Below, piece by piece: positions 1 through 6,118 of a DNA stretch of 6,697 nucleotides (position 1 is its first letter; each line of letters opens with the position of its first letter). The notes beneath the pieces are model-generated. The model was given only the letters and a program-made list of their open reading frames with translations. It was not told the origin of the DNA and did no database searches. Source of the stretch: Hamadaea sp013361475 (GTDB lineage Bacteria > Actinomycetota > Actinomycetes > Mycobacteriales > Micromonosporaceae); assembly GCF_040654195.1 (NCBI RefSeq), contig NZ_JBFAHM010000034.1, positions 1 to 6,697 on the forward strand, given 5' to 3'. The translations under genes and the position numbers were made by a program.

Positions 1-1128
1 GGTGAAATCCGTCGGCGAACCCGCCAGCAGCTTGCCGCCGGCGTTCACGAGCGACATGTAGTAGTCCCAGTTCCAGTAGGGGCCAGGGTCGGTGTGGTCG
101 TTGCCCGGCATCTCGTTGTGGCCCTTGATCGCCGTGCGGTTCTTCGGCAGGCCCCACTTGTCGGCCAGGTAGCGGGTCAGCCCGGCCGAGGCCCGGTACA
201 TCGAGTCGGTGAACCAGCCCGGATCGTCGACGTACCCCTCGTGCTCGATGCCCAGCGAGTACGGGTTCGAGTTGCGTACGTGCCAGGCGGTGTCCTCTTC
301 CCGGACCATCTGGGTGATGTCGCCGTCGCTGGAGCGCACGACGTAGTGCGCGCTGACTTGGGCGGCGGGATTCTGGAACCAGTTGATCGTTCCGGCGTAG
401 GAGCCTTGCGTCACGTGGATCACGATGGTGGTGATCGCCGACGAGCGCCCGGCGGAGTAGTTGCCGGTGCTGGCCGGGACCCAGTGCGCGGGCGGGTACT
501 GCGGCACAGCGGCGGCCAGTGCGGTCGCCTGCTGCGCCTGGCCGGTCGAGAGTCGTCCGGCCGGGGTCACGTCGGCGTACCGGCCGAGTTCGGGCTGCAC
601 CGCCCGGCCGGACACGGTCACGTCCCCGGCGGTGAATCCCTGCCGCAGCAGGTCGTAGACGTGGTCGGCGGCGACTCGCGCGGTGGCGTCGCTGTGCGTA
701 CCCGCGAAGGCGGCCACCGCTGGGTACCAGGCCGCGATCCGGTCGCGGTCACGGCGGCTCAGGCCTGCGTCATCCGCGTACGCCCGAAGCACCGCAGCCG
801 CTCCGCGTACATTGGCGGCGACATCGGTCTTGAGCCGATCCTCGCCGATGCCGGTACGCGTAGCGGCCTTCGTCAGGCTCTGATTGTCCGGGTTGGCGGC
901 CAGGTGCATGACGCCGTATCCGTTGTCCTGGCTGGGCCGGCCGGCGTGGTCGACCAGCCGGGTCTCGCTGTAGCCGACGGCGGCGAGCAGGTCGCGCGGC
1001 ACGCCGTAGGCGTGCGCGGCACGGTCGAGGGCGGTCGCCAGGCCGGACGGTTGGCCTGCGGATGCCGCCGCGGGTGTGGCCGGCGCGAGCAGGAGCGTCA
1101 CGCCGATCAGGGGGATGAGGCGTTTCAC
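1..1128 (-). CDS. Secreted N-acetylmuramoyl-L-alanine amidase (Amidase_2) with N-terminal lysozyme-like segment; 3' end cut by window
   Basis: The first 376 residues are visible. The start is GTG at 1128-1126, preceded by AAGGAGG (1133-1139) with 4 nt spacing; no better start lies between it and the upstream stop. A Sec signal peptide (MKRLIPLIGVTLLLAP...) ends near residue 22-24. Residues about 28-78 resemble a lysozyme/transglycosylase-like fold: YGVPRDLLAAVGYSETR with candidate catalytic E55, then YGVMHL. Residues about 230-355 are an Amidase_2/PGRP-type zinc amidase. By family comparison the ligands are H238 (IVIHVTQG), H337 (IKGHNEM) and D347 (HTDPGP); Y262 (AHYVV) and H345 are also typical of the active site. 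Such enzymes cleave the bond between MurNAc and L-Ala of peptidoglycan outside the cell. The frame runs off the window at AGSPTDFT, the point where the FG-GAP repeats begin in the adjacent lysozyme-like protein, so a similar C-terminal propeller is expected. Probably co-transcribed with that upstream gene. The amidase call is firm; activity of the N-terminal segment is uncertain. Confidence 0.93.
   Translation of the reverse strand, partial: MKRLIPLIGVTLLLAPATPAAASAGQPSGLATALDRAAHAYGVPRDLLAAVGYSETRLVDHAGRPSQDNGYGVMHLAANPDNQSLTKAATRTGIGEDRLKTDVAANVRGAAAVLRAYADDAGLSRRDRDRIAAWYPAVAAFAGTHSDATARVAADHVYDLLRQGFTAGDVTVSGRAVQPELGRYADVTPAGRLSTGQAQQATALAAAVPQYPPAHWVPASTGNYSAGRSSAITTIVIHVTQGSYAGTINWFQNPAAQVSAHYVVRSSDGDITQMVREEDTAWHVRNSNPYSLGIEHEGYVDDPGWFTDSMYRASAGLTRYLADKWGLPKNRTAIKGHNEMPGNDHTDPGPYWNWDYYMSLVNAGGKLLAGSPTDFT
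2..24 (-). repeat. 23-bp inverted repeat, left copy (start of propeller coding region in the amidase gene)
   Basis: Positions 2-24 are the exact reverse complement of 6674-6696. In the amidase gene they encode the residues AGSPTDF and into T. Because the same protein motif opens the propeller in the lysozyme-like protein, this is best read as the beginning of a longer module shared by the two edge genes and cut off by the window. Confidence 0.85.
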
Positions 1129-1162
1129 GGTTCCTCCTTCGAAGGCTGGGCTAGAGGCCGGG
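1129..1162 (-). other. 34-bp intergenic gap with 12-bp tandem duplication and back-up stop codon
   Basis: A 10-bp unit, gggctagagg on the plus strand, occurs at 1148-1157 and again at 1160-1169, a 12-bp period. Read on the minus strand it places a second in-frame TAG four codons after the real TAG (1163-1165) of the lysozyme-like gene. The gap then carries the amidase Shine-Dalgarno (1133-1139). I see no terminator, which supports co-transcription of the two minus-strand genes. Confidence 0.7.
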
Positions 1163-2593
1163 CTAGAGGGTGGTTTCGCCGGTGAGGCCGAAGAAGTCGT
1201 GCCATTTCGCCCCGCCCAGGAAGGCGGCGCCGGTCGACAGGCCGACGTAGACGTCGTTGGTGGAACCCTTGGTGAACACGAGGATGTCGTCCTTGCCGTC
1301 GCCGTCGGCGTCGGCGAGGTAGGGGAACTCGCCGGGCAGGCAGAAGAAGTCGTTCCACTTCACGGTGGTGCCGGCGAACGCCGAGCCGGTGGACAGCGCG
1401 GCGTAGACGTCGGCGTCGCCGTTGCAGGTGAACGTGACGATGTCGGCCTTGCCGTCGCCGTTCACGTCGCCGACGCGGGGCAGTTCGGCGCCGACTGCGA
1501 ACAGGTCGTGCCACTTCTGGCCGGGCCCGAAGCCGGATCCGGTCGACAGCGAAACGTAGACGTCGGACGCGGCCGAGGAGCCCTGGGTGAAGGTGATCAG
1601 GTCGGCTTTGCCGTCGCCGTTGACGTCGGCTACCGCGGGGTACTCCCCGAACGGGGCGAACCAGTTGTGCCACTTCTGACCCGGTCCGAAGCGCGTGCCG
1701 TCGGACAGCGCCACGTAGACGTCGGCCTGGTCGTCGTGGGTGAAGGTGATGATGTCGGCCTTGCCGTCGCCGTTGACGTCGCCGACCGCGGCGATCTCGG
1801 CGTACGGGGCGAACCAGTCGTGCCACTTCTGGCCGCCGCCGAAGCTCGTTCCGGTCGACAGTCCTACGTAGACGTCGCCGAGGTCGCCGTGGGTGAACGT
1901 GACGGCGTCCGCCTTGCCGTCGCCGTTGACGTCGCCGGTCAACGCCGTCTCGCCACCGAGGGAGAAGTAGTCGTTCCACTTCACGCTGGTTCCGGCGTAC
2001 GCGCCACCGGTGGAGCCGGCGACGTAGACGTCGGCCACCGAACCCTGGGTGAAGGTGACGATGTCGTCCTTGCCGTCGCCGGTGAAGTCGGTCGCCGACC
2101 CCGCCTGCATCTCGGCTGCCCGGCGGGCGGCGGCGAGCAGCCCTCGCGCGGTCGATTCGGACTGGTCGTACCGGTCGGGGAAGGCCGACCCCTGGACGCA
2201 TTGGGCGACCTGGCCTGCCGTGTACCAGGAGTGATCGCGGTCGCAGACGATGGCGCGCTCGAAGAACCTCGTCGAGGCGTAGACCGGGTTCATGATCTGC
2301 TCCGGTGTGCCCCAGCCGTAGTCGTAGCGCTGCTGGAACACGCCGAGGGAGGTCTTGTCGCCGCAGGGCAGGTTGTTCATGTGCGACTCGACCCAGCCCG
2401 CCTCGAATCCGGCCAGCATGGCCTTGTCGCTGACGACCAGGTGGCGTCCGGTCCGGTAGACGATGACGGTGATGGCCGGGTCGGCGGTGGACGGGATCGA
2501 CTGGCAGGCCGCGTACGCCGGTGCCGCGGCGACCCCGACGACAGCCGCCGTGGCGGGGAGGAGGGCGCAGAAGAGCGCGAGGAGACGACGCAT
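1163..2593 (-). CDS. Secreted lysozyme/transglycosylase-like protein with C-terminal six-repeat FG-GAP/VCBS propeller
   Basis: 476 residues, ATG at 2593-2591, TAG stop at 1163-1165. This start is chosen over an in-frame ATG at 2650 because AGGAG (2599-2603) sits 5 nt upstream and a clean signal peptide follows (MRRLLALFCALLPATA..., cut after APAYA, residue 28). Residues about 29-160 are a lysozyme-like domain of a type common in actinomycetes: AGFEAGWVESHMNNLPCGD, then SLGVFQQR, GWGTPEQIMNPVYAS and FF. E69 (alternatively E64) is the likely general acid. C30, C77, C117 and C132 could form two disulfides. Residues 169-476 are six FG-GAP/VCBS repeats with calcium-type D-x-N-G-D-G loops. The expected role is peptidoglycan glycan cleavage outside the cell, with the propeller binding a surface ligand or acting as a stable spacer. 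First gene of the leftward pair, with its own promoter at 2757-2786. The fold is fairly secure; the cleaved bond is an inference. Confidence 0.88.
   Translation of the reverse strand: MRRLLALFCALLPATAAVVGVAAAPAYAACQSIPSTADPAITVIVYRTGRHLVVSDKAMLAGFEAGWVESHMNNLPCGDKTSLGVFQQRYDYGWGTPEQIMNPVYASTRFFERAIVCDRDHSWYTAGQVAQCVQGSAFPDRYDQSESTARGLLAAARRAAEMQAGSATDFTGDGKDDIVTFTQGSVADVYVAGSTGGAYAGTSVKWNDYFSLGGETALTGDVNGDGKADAVTFTHGDLGDVYVGLSTGTSFGGGQKWHDWFAPYAEIAAVGDVNGDGKADIITFTHDDQADVYVALSDGTRFGPGQKWHNWFAPFGEYPAVADVNGDGKADLITFTQGSSAASDVYVSLSTGSGFGPGQKWHDLFAVGAELPRVGDVNGDGKADIVTFTCNGDADVYAALSTGSAFAGTTVKWNDFFCLPGEFPYLADADGDGKDDILVFTKGSTNDVYVGLSTGAAFLGGAKWHDFFGLTGETTL
1166..2089 (-). repeat. Six tandem FG-GAP/VCBS repeat units (propeller of the lysozyme-like protein)
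   Basis: On the minus strand the units begin (first Asp of the calcium loop) at 2089, 1933, 1780, 1627, 1468 and 1312, so each unit is 51-53 codons. The consensus is D-V-N-G-D-G-K-A-D-I-(I/V)-T-F-T, then A-D-V-Y-V-A-L-S-T-G-T-x-F-G-x-G-Q-K-W-H-D-W-F-A. Units 1 and 6 have K-D-D instead of K-A-D; units 1, 5 and 6 depart most from the rest. Units 5 and 6 contain C390 and C418, the only cysteines in the tail and possibly a disulfide. Integrin-like FG-GAP propellers usually have seven blades; six units are visible here. Confidence 0.88.
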
Positions 2594-2598
2594 GGCTG

Positions 2599-2615
2599 CT
2601 CCTGAGGAGAAGGAG
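2599..2615 (-). promoter_or_regulatory. Ribosome binding site of the lysozyme-like gene, with possible local occlusion
   Basis: On the minus strand AGGAG (2599-2603) lies 5 nt before ATG. A CTCCT copy (2611-2615) just upstream could pair with it as a 5-bp stem with a 7-nt loop, inside a pyrimidine-rich run. The Shine-Dalgarno is clear; masking is speculative, because five pairs may simply reflect the composition of the run. Confidence 0.45.
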
Positions 2616-2647
2616 GTGTTCCCGGCTGATCCGGGACAGGGGAGTGG

Positions 2648-2668
2648 CACCCGCGTGCGGCGCGGGTG
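2648..2668 (-). promoter_or_regulatory. Perfect 8-bp hairpin in the 5' leader of the lysozyme-like gene
   Basis: CACCCGCG (2648-2655) and its exact complement CGCGGGTG (2661-2668) flank a 5-nt loop. A second weaker hairpin (6 bp, TCCCGG/CCGGGA, 2620-2636) follows towards the gene. Both lie in the leader of about 157 nt predicted from the promoter at 2757-2786. No U-run follows, so this does not look like a simple intrinsic terminator. It could affect leader stability or be a binding site. In DNA this rich in G+C some hairpins are expected by chance. Confidence 0.4.
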
Positions 2669-2756
2669 GTCAGGGCGTCCAGCCGGCTCTGGCGGTGCGG
2701 GCCGGTCGGTGCGGCGGCGCTGACACGGATGGAAGTCGATGAATCTGGTGTGGGCG

Positions 2757-2786
2757 AAAATAGCAACCGCCGAAGCGGCCCGTCAA
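2757..2786 (-). promoter_or_regulatory. Leftward sigma70-type promoter for the lysozyme-like/amidase pair
   Basis: Read on the minus strand, the -35 is TTGACG (2786-2781), followed by an 18-nt spacer and the -10 TATTTT (2762-2757). TATTTT is one of very few A/T runs in the window. The predicted transcript starts near 2750, giving a leader of about 157 nt. The spacer contains a small inverted repeat, CCGC-CGAA-GCGG (2767-2778). It is the best promoter match for this strand in the intergenic region. Confidence 0.65.
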
Positions 2787-2803
2787 GGATTCACCGCGCT
2801 CCA

Positions 2804-2833
2804 TTGACAGATGGCAAACTTTCACCGTACGGT
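2804..2833 (+). promoter_or_regulatory. Rightward sigma70-type promoter for the GH172-like/M23 pair
   Basis: A perfect -35 TTGACA (2804-2809), an 18-nt spacer and a -10 TACGGT (2828-2833). Transcription would start near 2840, about 30 nt before the ATG at 2871. This also argues against translation from the in-frame ATG at 2811, which lies inside the promoter. The -35 boxes of the two divergent promoters are only 17 bp apart (2787-2803), so one regulator could act on both. Confidence 0.68.
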
Positions 2834-2834
2834 G
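2823..2834. promoter_or_regulatory. Candidate operator: perfect 12-bp palindrome over the rightward -10 box
   Basis: CACCGTACGGTG is fully self-complementary and contains the -10 hexamer. The half-site TTCACCG (2821-2827) occurs again at 2790-2796, between the two divergent -35 boxes; the copies are 31 bp apart, close to three helical turns. A dimeric repressor covering the -10, perhaps with a second contact between the promoters, would fit. I cannot assign a regulator family, and none is encoded in the window. Confidence 0.45.
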
Positions 2835-2870
2835 GCGGGCAATCGATTTCTTCTGCCTGGGGAGAGGTCC

Positions 2871-5800
2871 ATGTTCGCTCGGACGGCCGGCCGGCTGGTG
2901 ATGGCAATCGCTGTGTCCGTACCGGCGCAAGCAGTGACCCCACCGACCTGGGCCGGCCCCGCATCGGCGTCCCTCGACCAGACCGTCGCCGCGTCGCCGG
3001 AGAAGGGGCCGGTCGGCTGGGACACCTACCGGCGGCTCGACCGGCTGGCGCTGCTCACTCCGGGCGCTCAGACCAAGCAGTTCTCCAGTTTCGGCCGGGA
3101 CGGCTCCAACGACGACGGGTTCTCCGGGGCCTCGTCCTGCCTGCGTACCTCCGACGGCTGCGTGATCGCCGAGGCGTCCGGACCGGGCGAGGTCGACTCG
3201 ATCTGGTTCACCCGCGACGGCGGCGACGTCACGGCCACCGGCTGGATCAGGATCGACCTCGACGGAGTCACCGTCGTGCAGACCAGCCTGCAGAACCTCG
3301 TCGACGGCGGTCTCGGTGCCCCGTTCGTGTGGCCGCTCGTCAGCAACGCCGACCAGACCTCCGGCGGCGTCACCGTCAAGGTCCCGATGCCCTACCGCAG
3401 CACCATGCGGATCACCACGCAGAACAATCCGCTCTTCTACCACGTCACCTATCGCGAGTTCGCCGACGCCGGCGGCGTGACCACCTTCAACCCCTCCGAC
3501 TCCGCGGCAGACGTCATCGCGGTCCTGCGCGCCGCCGGCACCCGAGACCCCAAGCCCGCCCAGCCCGGCGCGGCGACCGTCGCCACCTCGGTTTCCGTGC
3601 CGGCCAACGGTTCGGCCACGCTGGCCACCTTCTCCGGGCAACGGGCGATCTCGGCCGTGCGGCTGCGCATACCGGACAACCAGGCCGGCGCCACCGCACT
3701 GGCCGGACTCCGGCTGCGGATGACCTTCGACGGGCGTACCACGGTGGACAGCCCGGTCGGCGAGTTCTTCGGCTCCGGCCTCGGCGAACGGCCGGTCTCG
3801 GCGCTGATGTTCGCCATGGACGCCACACCCGGCGGCTGGTACTCCGCGTGGTGGCCGATGCCGTTTCTGACCAGTGCCACGGTGAGCCTGGTCAACACCA
3901 CCTCGGCCACGGTGACCGGCGTCCAGGCCGAGATCACCTCGGCTCCGCACAGCCTCACCGGGTTCGGGCTGTTCACCACCCAATCCCGCGCAGGCGGCGT
4001 CACCGACGGCCGCGACTGGCTCTTCGCCGACCAGACGGGCCAAGGCCGGTTCGTCGGCGTGAGCCACACCGTGCACGGGCTCATCACCGGCGGCAACACC
4101 CGCAACTACCTCGAAGGCGACGAGCGGGTGCACGTCGACGGCTCACCCACTCCGCAACTACACGGCACGGGCACCGAGGACTTCTACGAATCCGGCTGGT
4201 ACTTCAACCGGGGCGTCTACAGCGGCGTCTTCACCGGCAACACCGCTCATCTGACCGGCTCGGGCGGCTGCGCGTACGAGTGCGACGCCATGTATCGGCT
4301 CATGCTCGCCGACGCCGTCGCGTACCGCGCCGGACTGCGCTTCGGCATCGAACACGGTCCCGCCGACGACATGCCCGCCACCTACGGATCGACCGCCTTC
4401 CTCTACACCCGGCCCACGGTCGCGCTGCGCCGCTCGGTCACGGTCACCGCGGGCGGCACGACCGCGCTCACCTCGGTCTTCGAGGGCGACGACGACAGCG
4501 TCGCGGTCACCGATCAGGTCCGTGCGAGCACCGGCGCCGTCTCCTTGTCACTGCCCGTAGATTCCGGCAATCAAGGTGTACGCCTCCGGCGCGTCTCGGA
4601 TCAGCGAAGCGCGTACCAGTCGGCCGCGGTGACGGTCGACGGAACCGCGGCCGGAGTGTGGACGCAGCCGCTGGGCAACCCGACGCAACGCTGGCTCGCC
4701 GACGAGTACGCCCTCCCGGCCGCGCTCACCGCGGGCAAGTCGACGATCACCGTGACCTTGACCCCGGTGCCCGCGTCTGCCTTGTGGACGGCCAGCCGCT
4801 ACACGGCATTGTCGATCGTCGCCCCCTACACGGACACCACCGCACCCGCTGCGGTGAACGGCCTCACCGTGGGCGGTGGCCGGGTGCACGCGCTGTCACT
4901 GTCCTGGACGCCGGCCGACGACGACGCCGGAGTCACCCAGTACCGCGTTTACTCCTCGACCAACCCGACGGTGGCGATCACCTCGGCCAACCTGGTCGCG
5001 ACGACGACCTCACCGGCGTTCCGGCACGGGCCGCTTCCGGCGTACCAGATGAGATTTTATCGAGTGGTCGCCGTGGACGGCGCGGGCAACGCGGGCCCGG
5101 CGTCGGCGACGATGAGCGCGGCCACGCGAGCCCGGAACGTGAGTGATGTCAACGGTGACCGCCGTGACGACGTCGTGGACTTCACCCGCGGCACCACGGC
5201 CGACGTGATGGTCTCGACCTCGAGCGGGGCGTCCTTCGGCGCGGGCGCCAAGTGGCACGACTACTTCGCGGCCGACCAGGAGATCCCGCTCACCGGCGAC
5301 GTCGACGGCGACGGCCTGGCCGACATCGTCACCTTCACCCGCGGGACAGCCGCCGACGTCTATGTCGCCCTGTCGAGTGGGACCTCGTTCGGCCCCGGAA
5401 CCAAGTGGCACGACTGGTTCGCGGTGGACCAGGAGATCCCGGCGATCGGCGACGTCAACGGCGACGGCCTGGCCGACATCATCACGTTCACCCGAGGCAC
5501 GTCCGCCGACGTGTATGTCGCCCTGTCGAACGGGACGTCGTTCGGCCCCGGGATCAAATGGCACGACAACTTCGCCGTCGGCGCCGAGACTCCCCGCGTC
5601 GGCGACGTGAACGGCGACGGCCTCGACGACATCGTGACCTTCACCGGTGGCACCGCCGCCGACGCCTACGTGGCGCTGTCGGACGGTACGCGGTTCGTCC
5701 AGAACGGCTGGAAGTGGTCGGACCAGATCGCGCCGGACGACCAGCTGCCGACCCTGGCCGACGTGGACGGCGACGGCCGCGACGACGTGGTCGCCTTCAC

Positions 5801-6083
5801 CCGTGGCACCACCGCCGACGTGGTCGTCTGGCGGTCCACGGGGTCGTCGTTCGGATCCGCGGTGCGCTGGCACGACACCTTCGCCTACGGAGCCGAACTG
5901 CCGGGGGCCGGTGACTTCGACGGCGACGGCCGCGCCGACGTCGTGACCTTCACCGGCGGCAGCGCGGCCGACGCCTTCGTGGCGCTGTCGGACGGTACGC
6001 GGTTCGTCCAGAACGGCTGGAAGTGGTCGGACCAGATCGCCCCCGGCACCGACCTGCCCCGCCCCACCGCCGTCCTCGGCTGA
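2871..6083 (+). CDS. Secreted DUF2961/GH172-family glycoside hydrolase with Fn3-like domain and six-repeat FG-GAP/VCBS propeller
   Basis: 1070 residues. ATG 2871 is chosen because a GGGGAGAGG Shine-Dalgarno (2859-2867) precedes it and a signal peptide follows (MFARTAGRLVMAIAVSVPAQA); the in-frame ATG at 2811 falls in the promoter. Residues about 48-515 match the DUF2961/GH172 core: LLTPGAQTKQFSSFGRDGSN, GEVDSIWFTRDGG, GEFFGSGLG, YSAWWPMPF, then LEGDERVHVDG and HGTGTEDFYESGWYF. E415 and E436 lie 21 residues apart, the spacing I recall for the nucleophile and acid/base of the founding GH172 enzyme. Residues about 516-652 are a beta-rich accessory region (GVWTQPLGNPTQRWLADE), 656-750 an Fn3-like domain, and 759-1070 six repeats. 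Known GH172 activities include difructose dianhydride I synthesis/hydrolysis and exo-D-arabinofuranosidase action on mycobacterial arabinan; the substrate here is unknown. First gene of the rightward pair. It is much longer than a typical single-domain DUF2961 protein because of the added tail. Confidence 0.9.
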   Translation: MFARTAGRLVMAIAVSVPAQAVTPPTWAGPASASLDQTVAASPEKGPVGWDTYRRLDRLALLTPGAQTKQFSSFGRDGSNDDGFSGASSCLRTSDGCVIAEASGPGEVDSIWFTRDGGDVTATGWIRIDLDGVTVVQTSLQNLVDGGLGAPFVWPLVSNADQTSGGVTVKVPMPYRSTMRITTQNNPLFYHVTYREFADAGGVTTFNPSDSAADVIAVLRAAGTRDPKPAQPGAATVATSVSVPANGSATLATFSGQRAISAVRLRIPDNQAGATALAGLRLRMTFDGRTTVDSPVGEFFGSGLGERPVSALMFAMDATPGGWYSAWWPMPFLTSATVSLVNTTSATVTGVQAEITSAPHSLTGFGLFTTQSRAGGVTDGRDWLFADQTGQGRFVGVSHTVHGLITGGNTRNYLEGDERVHVDGSPTPQLHGTGTEDFYESGWYFNRGVYSGVFTGNTAHLTGSGGCAYECDAMYRLMLADAVAYRAGLRFGIEHGPADDMPATYGSTAFLYTRPTVALRRSVTVTAGGTTALTSVFEGDDDSVAVTDQVRASTGAVSLSLPVDSGNQGVRLRRVSDQRSAYQSAAVTVDGTAAGVWTQPLGNPTQRWLADEYALPAALTAGKSTITVTLTPVPASALWTASRYTALSIVAPYTDTTAPAAVNGLTVGGGRVHALSLSWTPADDDAGVTQYRVYSSTNPTVAITSANLVATTTSPAFRHGPLPAYQMRFYRVVAVDGAGNAGPASATMSAATRARNVSDVNGDRRDDVVDFTRGTTADVMVSTSSGASFGAGAKWHDYFAADQEIPLTGDVDGDGLADIVTFTRGTAADVYVALSSGTSFGPGTKWHDWFAVDQEIPAIGDVNGDGLADIITFTRGTSADVYVALSNGTSFGPGIKWHDNFAVGAETPRVGDVNGDGLDDIVTFTGGTAADAYVALSDGTRFVQNGWKWSDQIAPDDQLPTLADVDGDGRDDVVAFTRGTTADVVVWRSTGSSFGSAVRWHDTFAYGAELPGAGDFDGDGRADVVTFTGGSAADAFVALSDGTRFVQNGWKWSDQIAPGTDLPRPTAVLG
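4836..5126 (+). other. Fibronectin type III-like linker domain within the GH172-like protein
   Basis: Residues about 656-752 read TTAPAAVNGLTV, LSLSWTPADDDAGVTQYRVY, MRFYRVVAVDGAGNAGPAS. This is the usual Fn3 pattern: a Trp in strand B, Y-R-V-Y in strand C, and Y-R-V-x-A-x-D-x-A-G-N near the end. Actinomycete secreted hydrolases often use such domains as linkers between catalytic and binding modules, which suits its place between the GH172 part and the propeller. Confidence 0.75.
5145..6080 (+). repeat. Six tandem FG-GAP/VCBS repeat units (propeller of the GH172-like protein)
   Basis: Units begin at 5145, 5298, 5451, 5604, 5760 and 5913, spaced 51, 51, 51, 52 and 51 codons. The consensus is G-D-V-N-G-D-G-L-A-D-I-(V/I)-T-F-T-R-G-T-x-A-D-V-Y-V-A-L-S-x-G-T-S-F-G-P-G-x-K-W-H-D. 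Unit 1 has D-V-N-G-D-R-R-D-D, losing the loop's second glycine. Units 4 and 6 replace F-G-P-G-x-K-W-H-D with F-V-Q-N-G-W-K-W-S-D-Q-I-A-P. The layout mirrors the tail of the lysozyme-like protein, but with L or R instead of K after the G-D-G. Confidence 0.9.
5669..6040 (+). repeat. 63-bp perfect direct repeat between propeller units 4 and 6
   Basis: Positions 5669-5731 and 5978-6040 are identical over 63 bp, offset by 309 bp (103 codons, two repeat units). The match continues 8 bp further upstream with one mismatch. Other unit pairs share protein sequence but differ at many third positions, so this pair looks recently copied by duplication or gene conversion. Confidence 0.9.
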
Positions 6084-6118
6084 ACCATCCTCGACCCCCA
6101 CCCCCGAGAGGAACCGCC

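Noticed and set aside
94..1185. Plus-strand open frame (363 codons) opposite the amidase
   Set aside because: No recognisable domain and a Val/Gly/Arg-rich translation typical of an antisense frame in high-G+C DNA; the opposite strand encodes a clear amidase.
1166..2089. Regularly spaced repeats as a CRISPR array or minisatellite
   Set aside because: The period of about 153-159 bp is in frame, varies between units, and encodes FG-GAP repeats; there are no short identical repeats with unique spacers.
1076..2605. Long plus-strand open frame (509 codons) opposite the lysozyme-like gene
   Set aside because: It is antisense to a gene with signal peptide, domain motifs and ribosome binding site; its translation is low-complexity Val/Gly/Asp-rich and merely mirrors the propeller repeats.
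2594..2650. Upstream in-frame ATG at 2650 for the lysozyme-like gene
   Set aside because: The 19 added residues (MPLPCPGSAGNTSFSSGAA) bury the signal peptide, while AGGAG is correctly placed for the ATG at 2593.
2811..2870. Upstream in-frame ATG at 2811 as start of the GH172-like gene
   Set aside because: It lies in the spacer of the predicted promoter, lacks a Shine-Dalgarno, and would put 20 extra residues before a good signal peptide.
2670..4133. Minus-strand open frame (487 codons) opposite the GH172-like gene
   Set aside because: Low-complexity shadow lacking a signal or domain; it would also cross both predicted promoters.
2666..5146. Plus-strand open frame (826 codons) in another frame over the GH172-like gene
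   Set aside because: Arg-rich, repetitive translation with no domain; it runs through the promoter region and overlaps the well-supported GH172-like gene.
6084..6118. Terminator between the GH172-like and M23 genes
   Set aside because: Only a 4-bp CTCG/CGAG pairing around a C-rich loop and no T-run; the gap is better read as an intra-operon spacer with a ribosome binding site.
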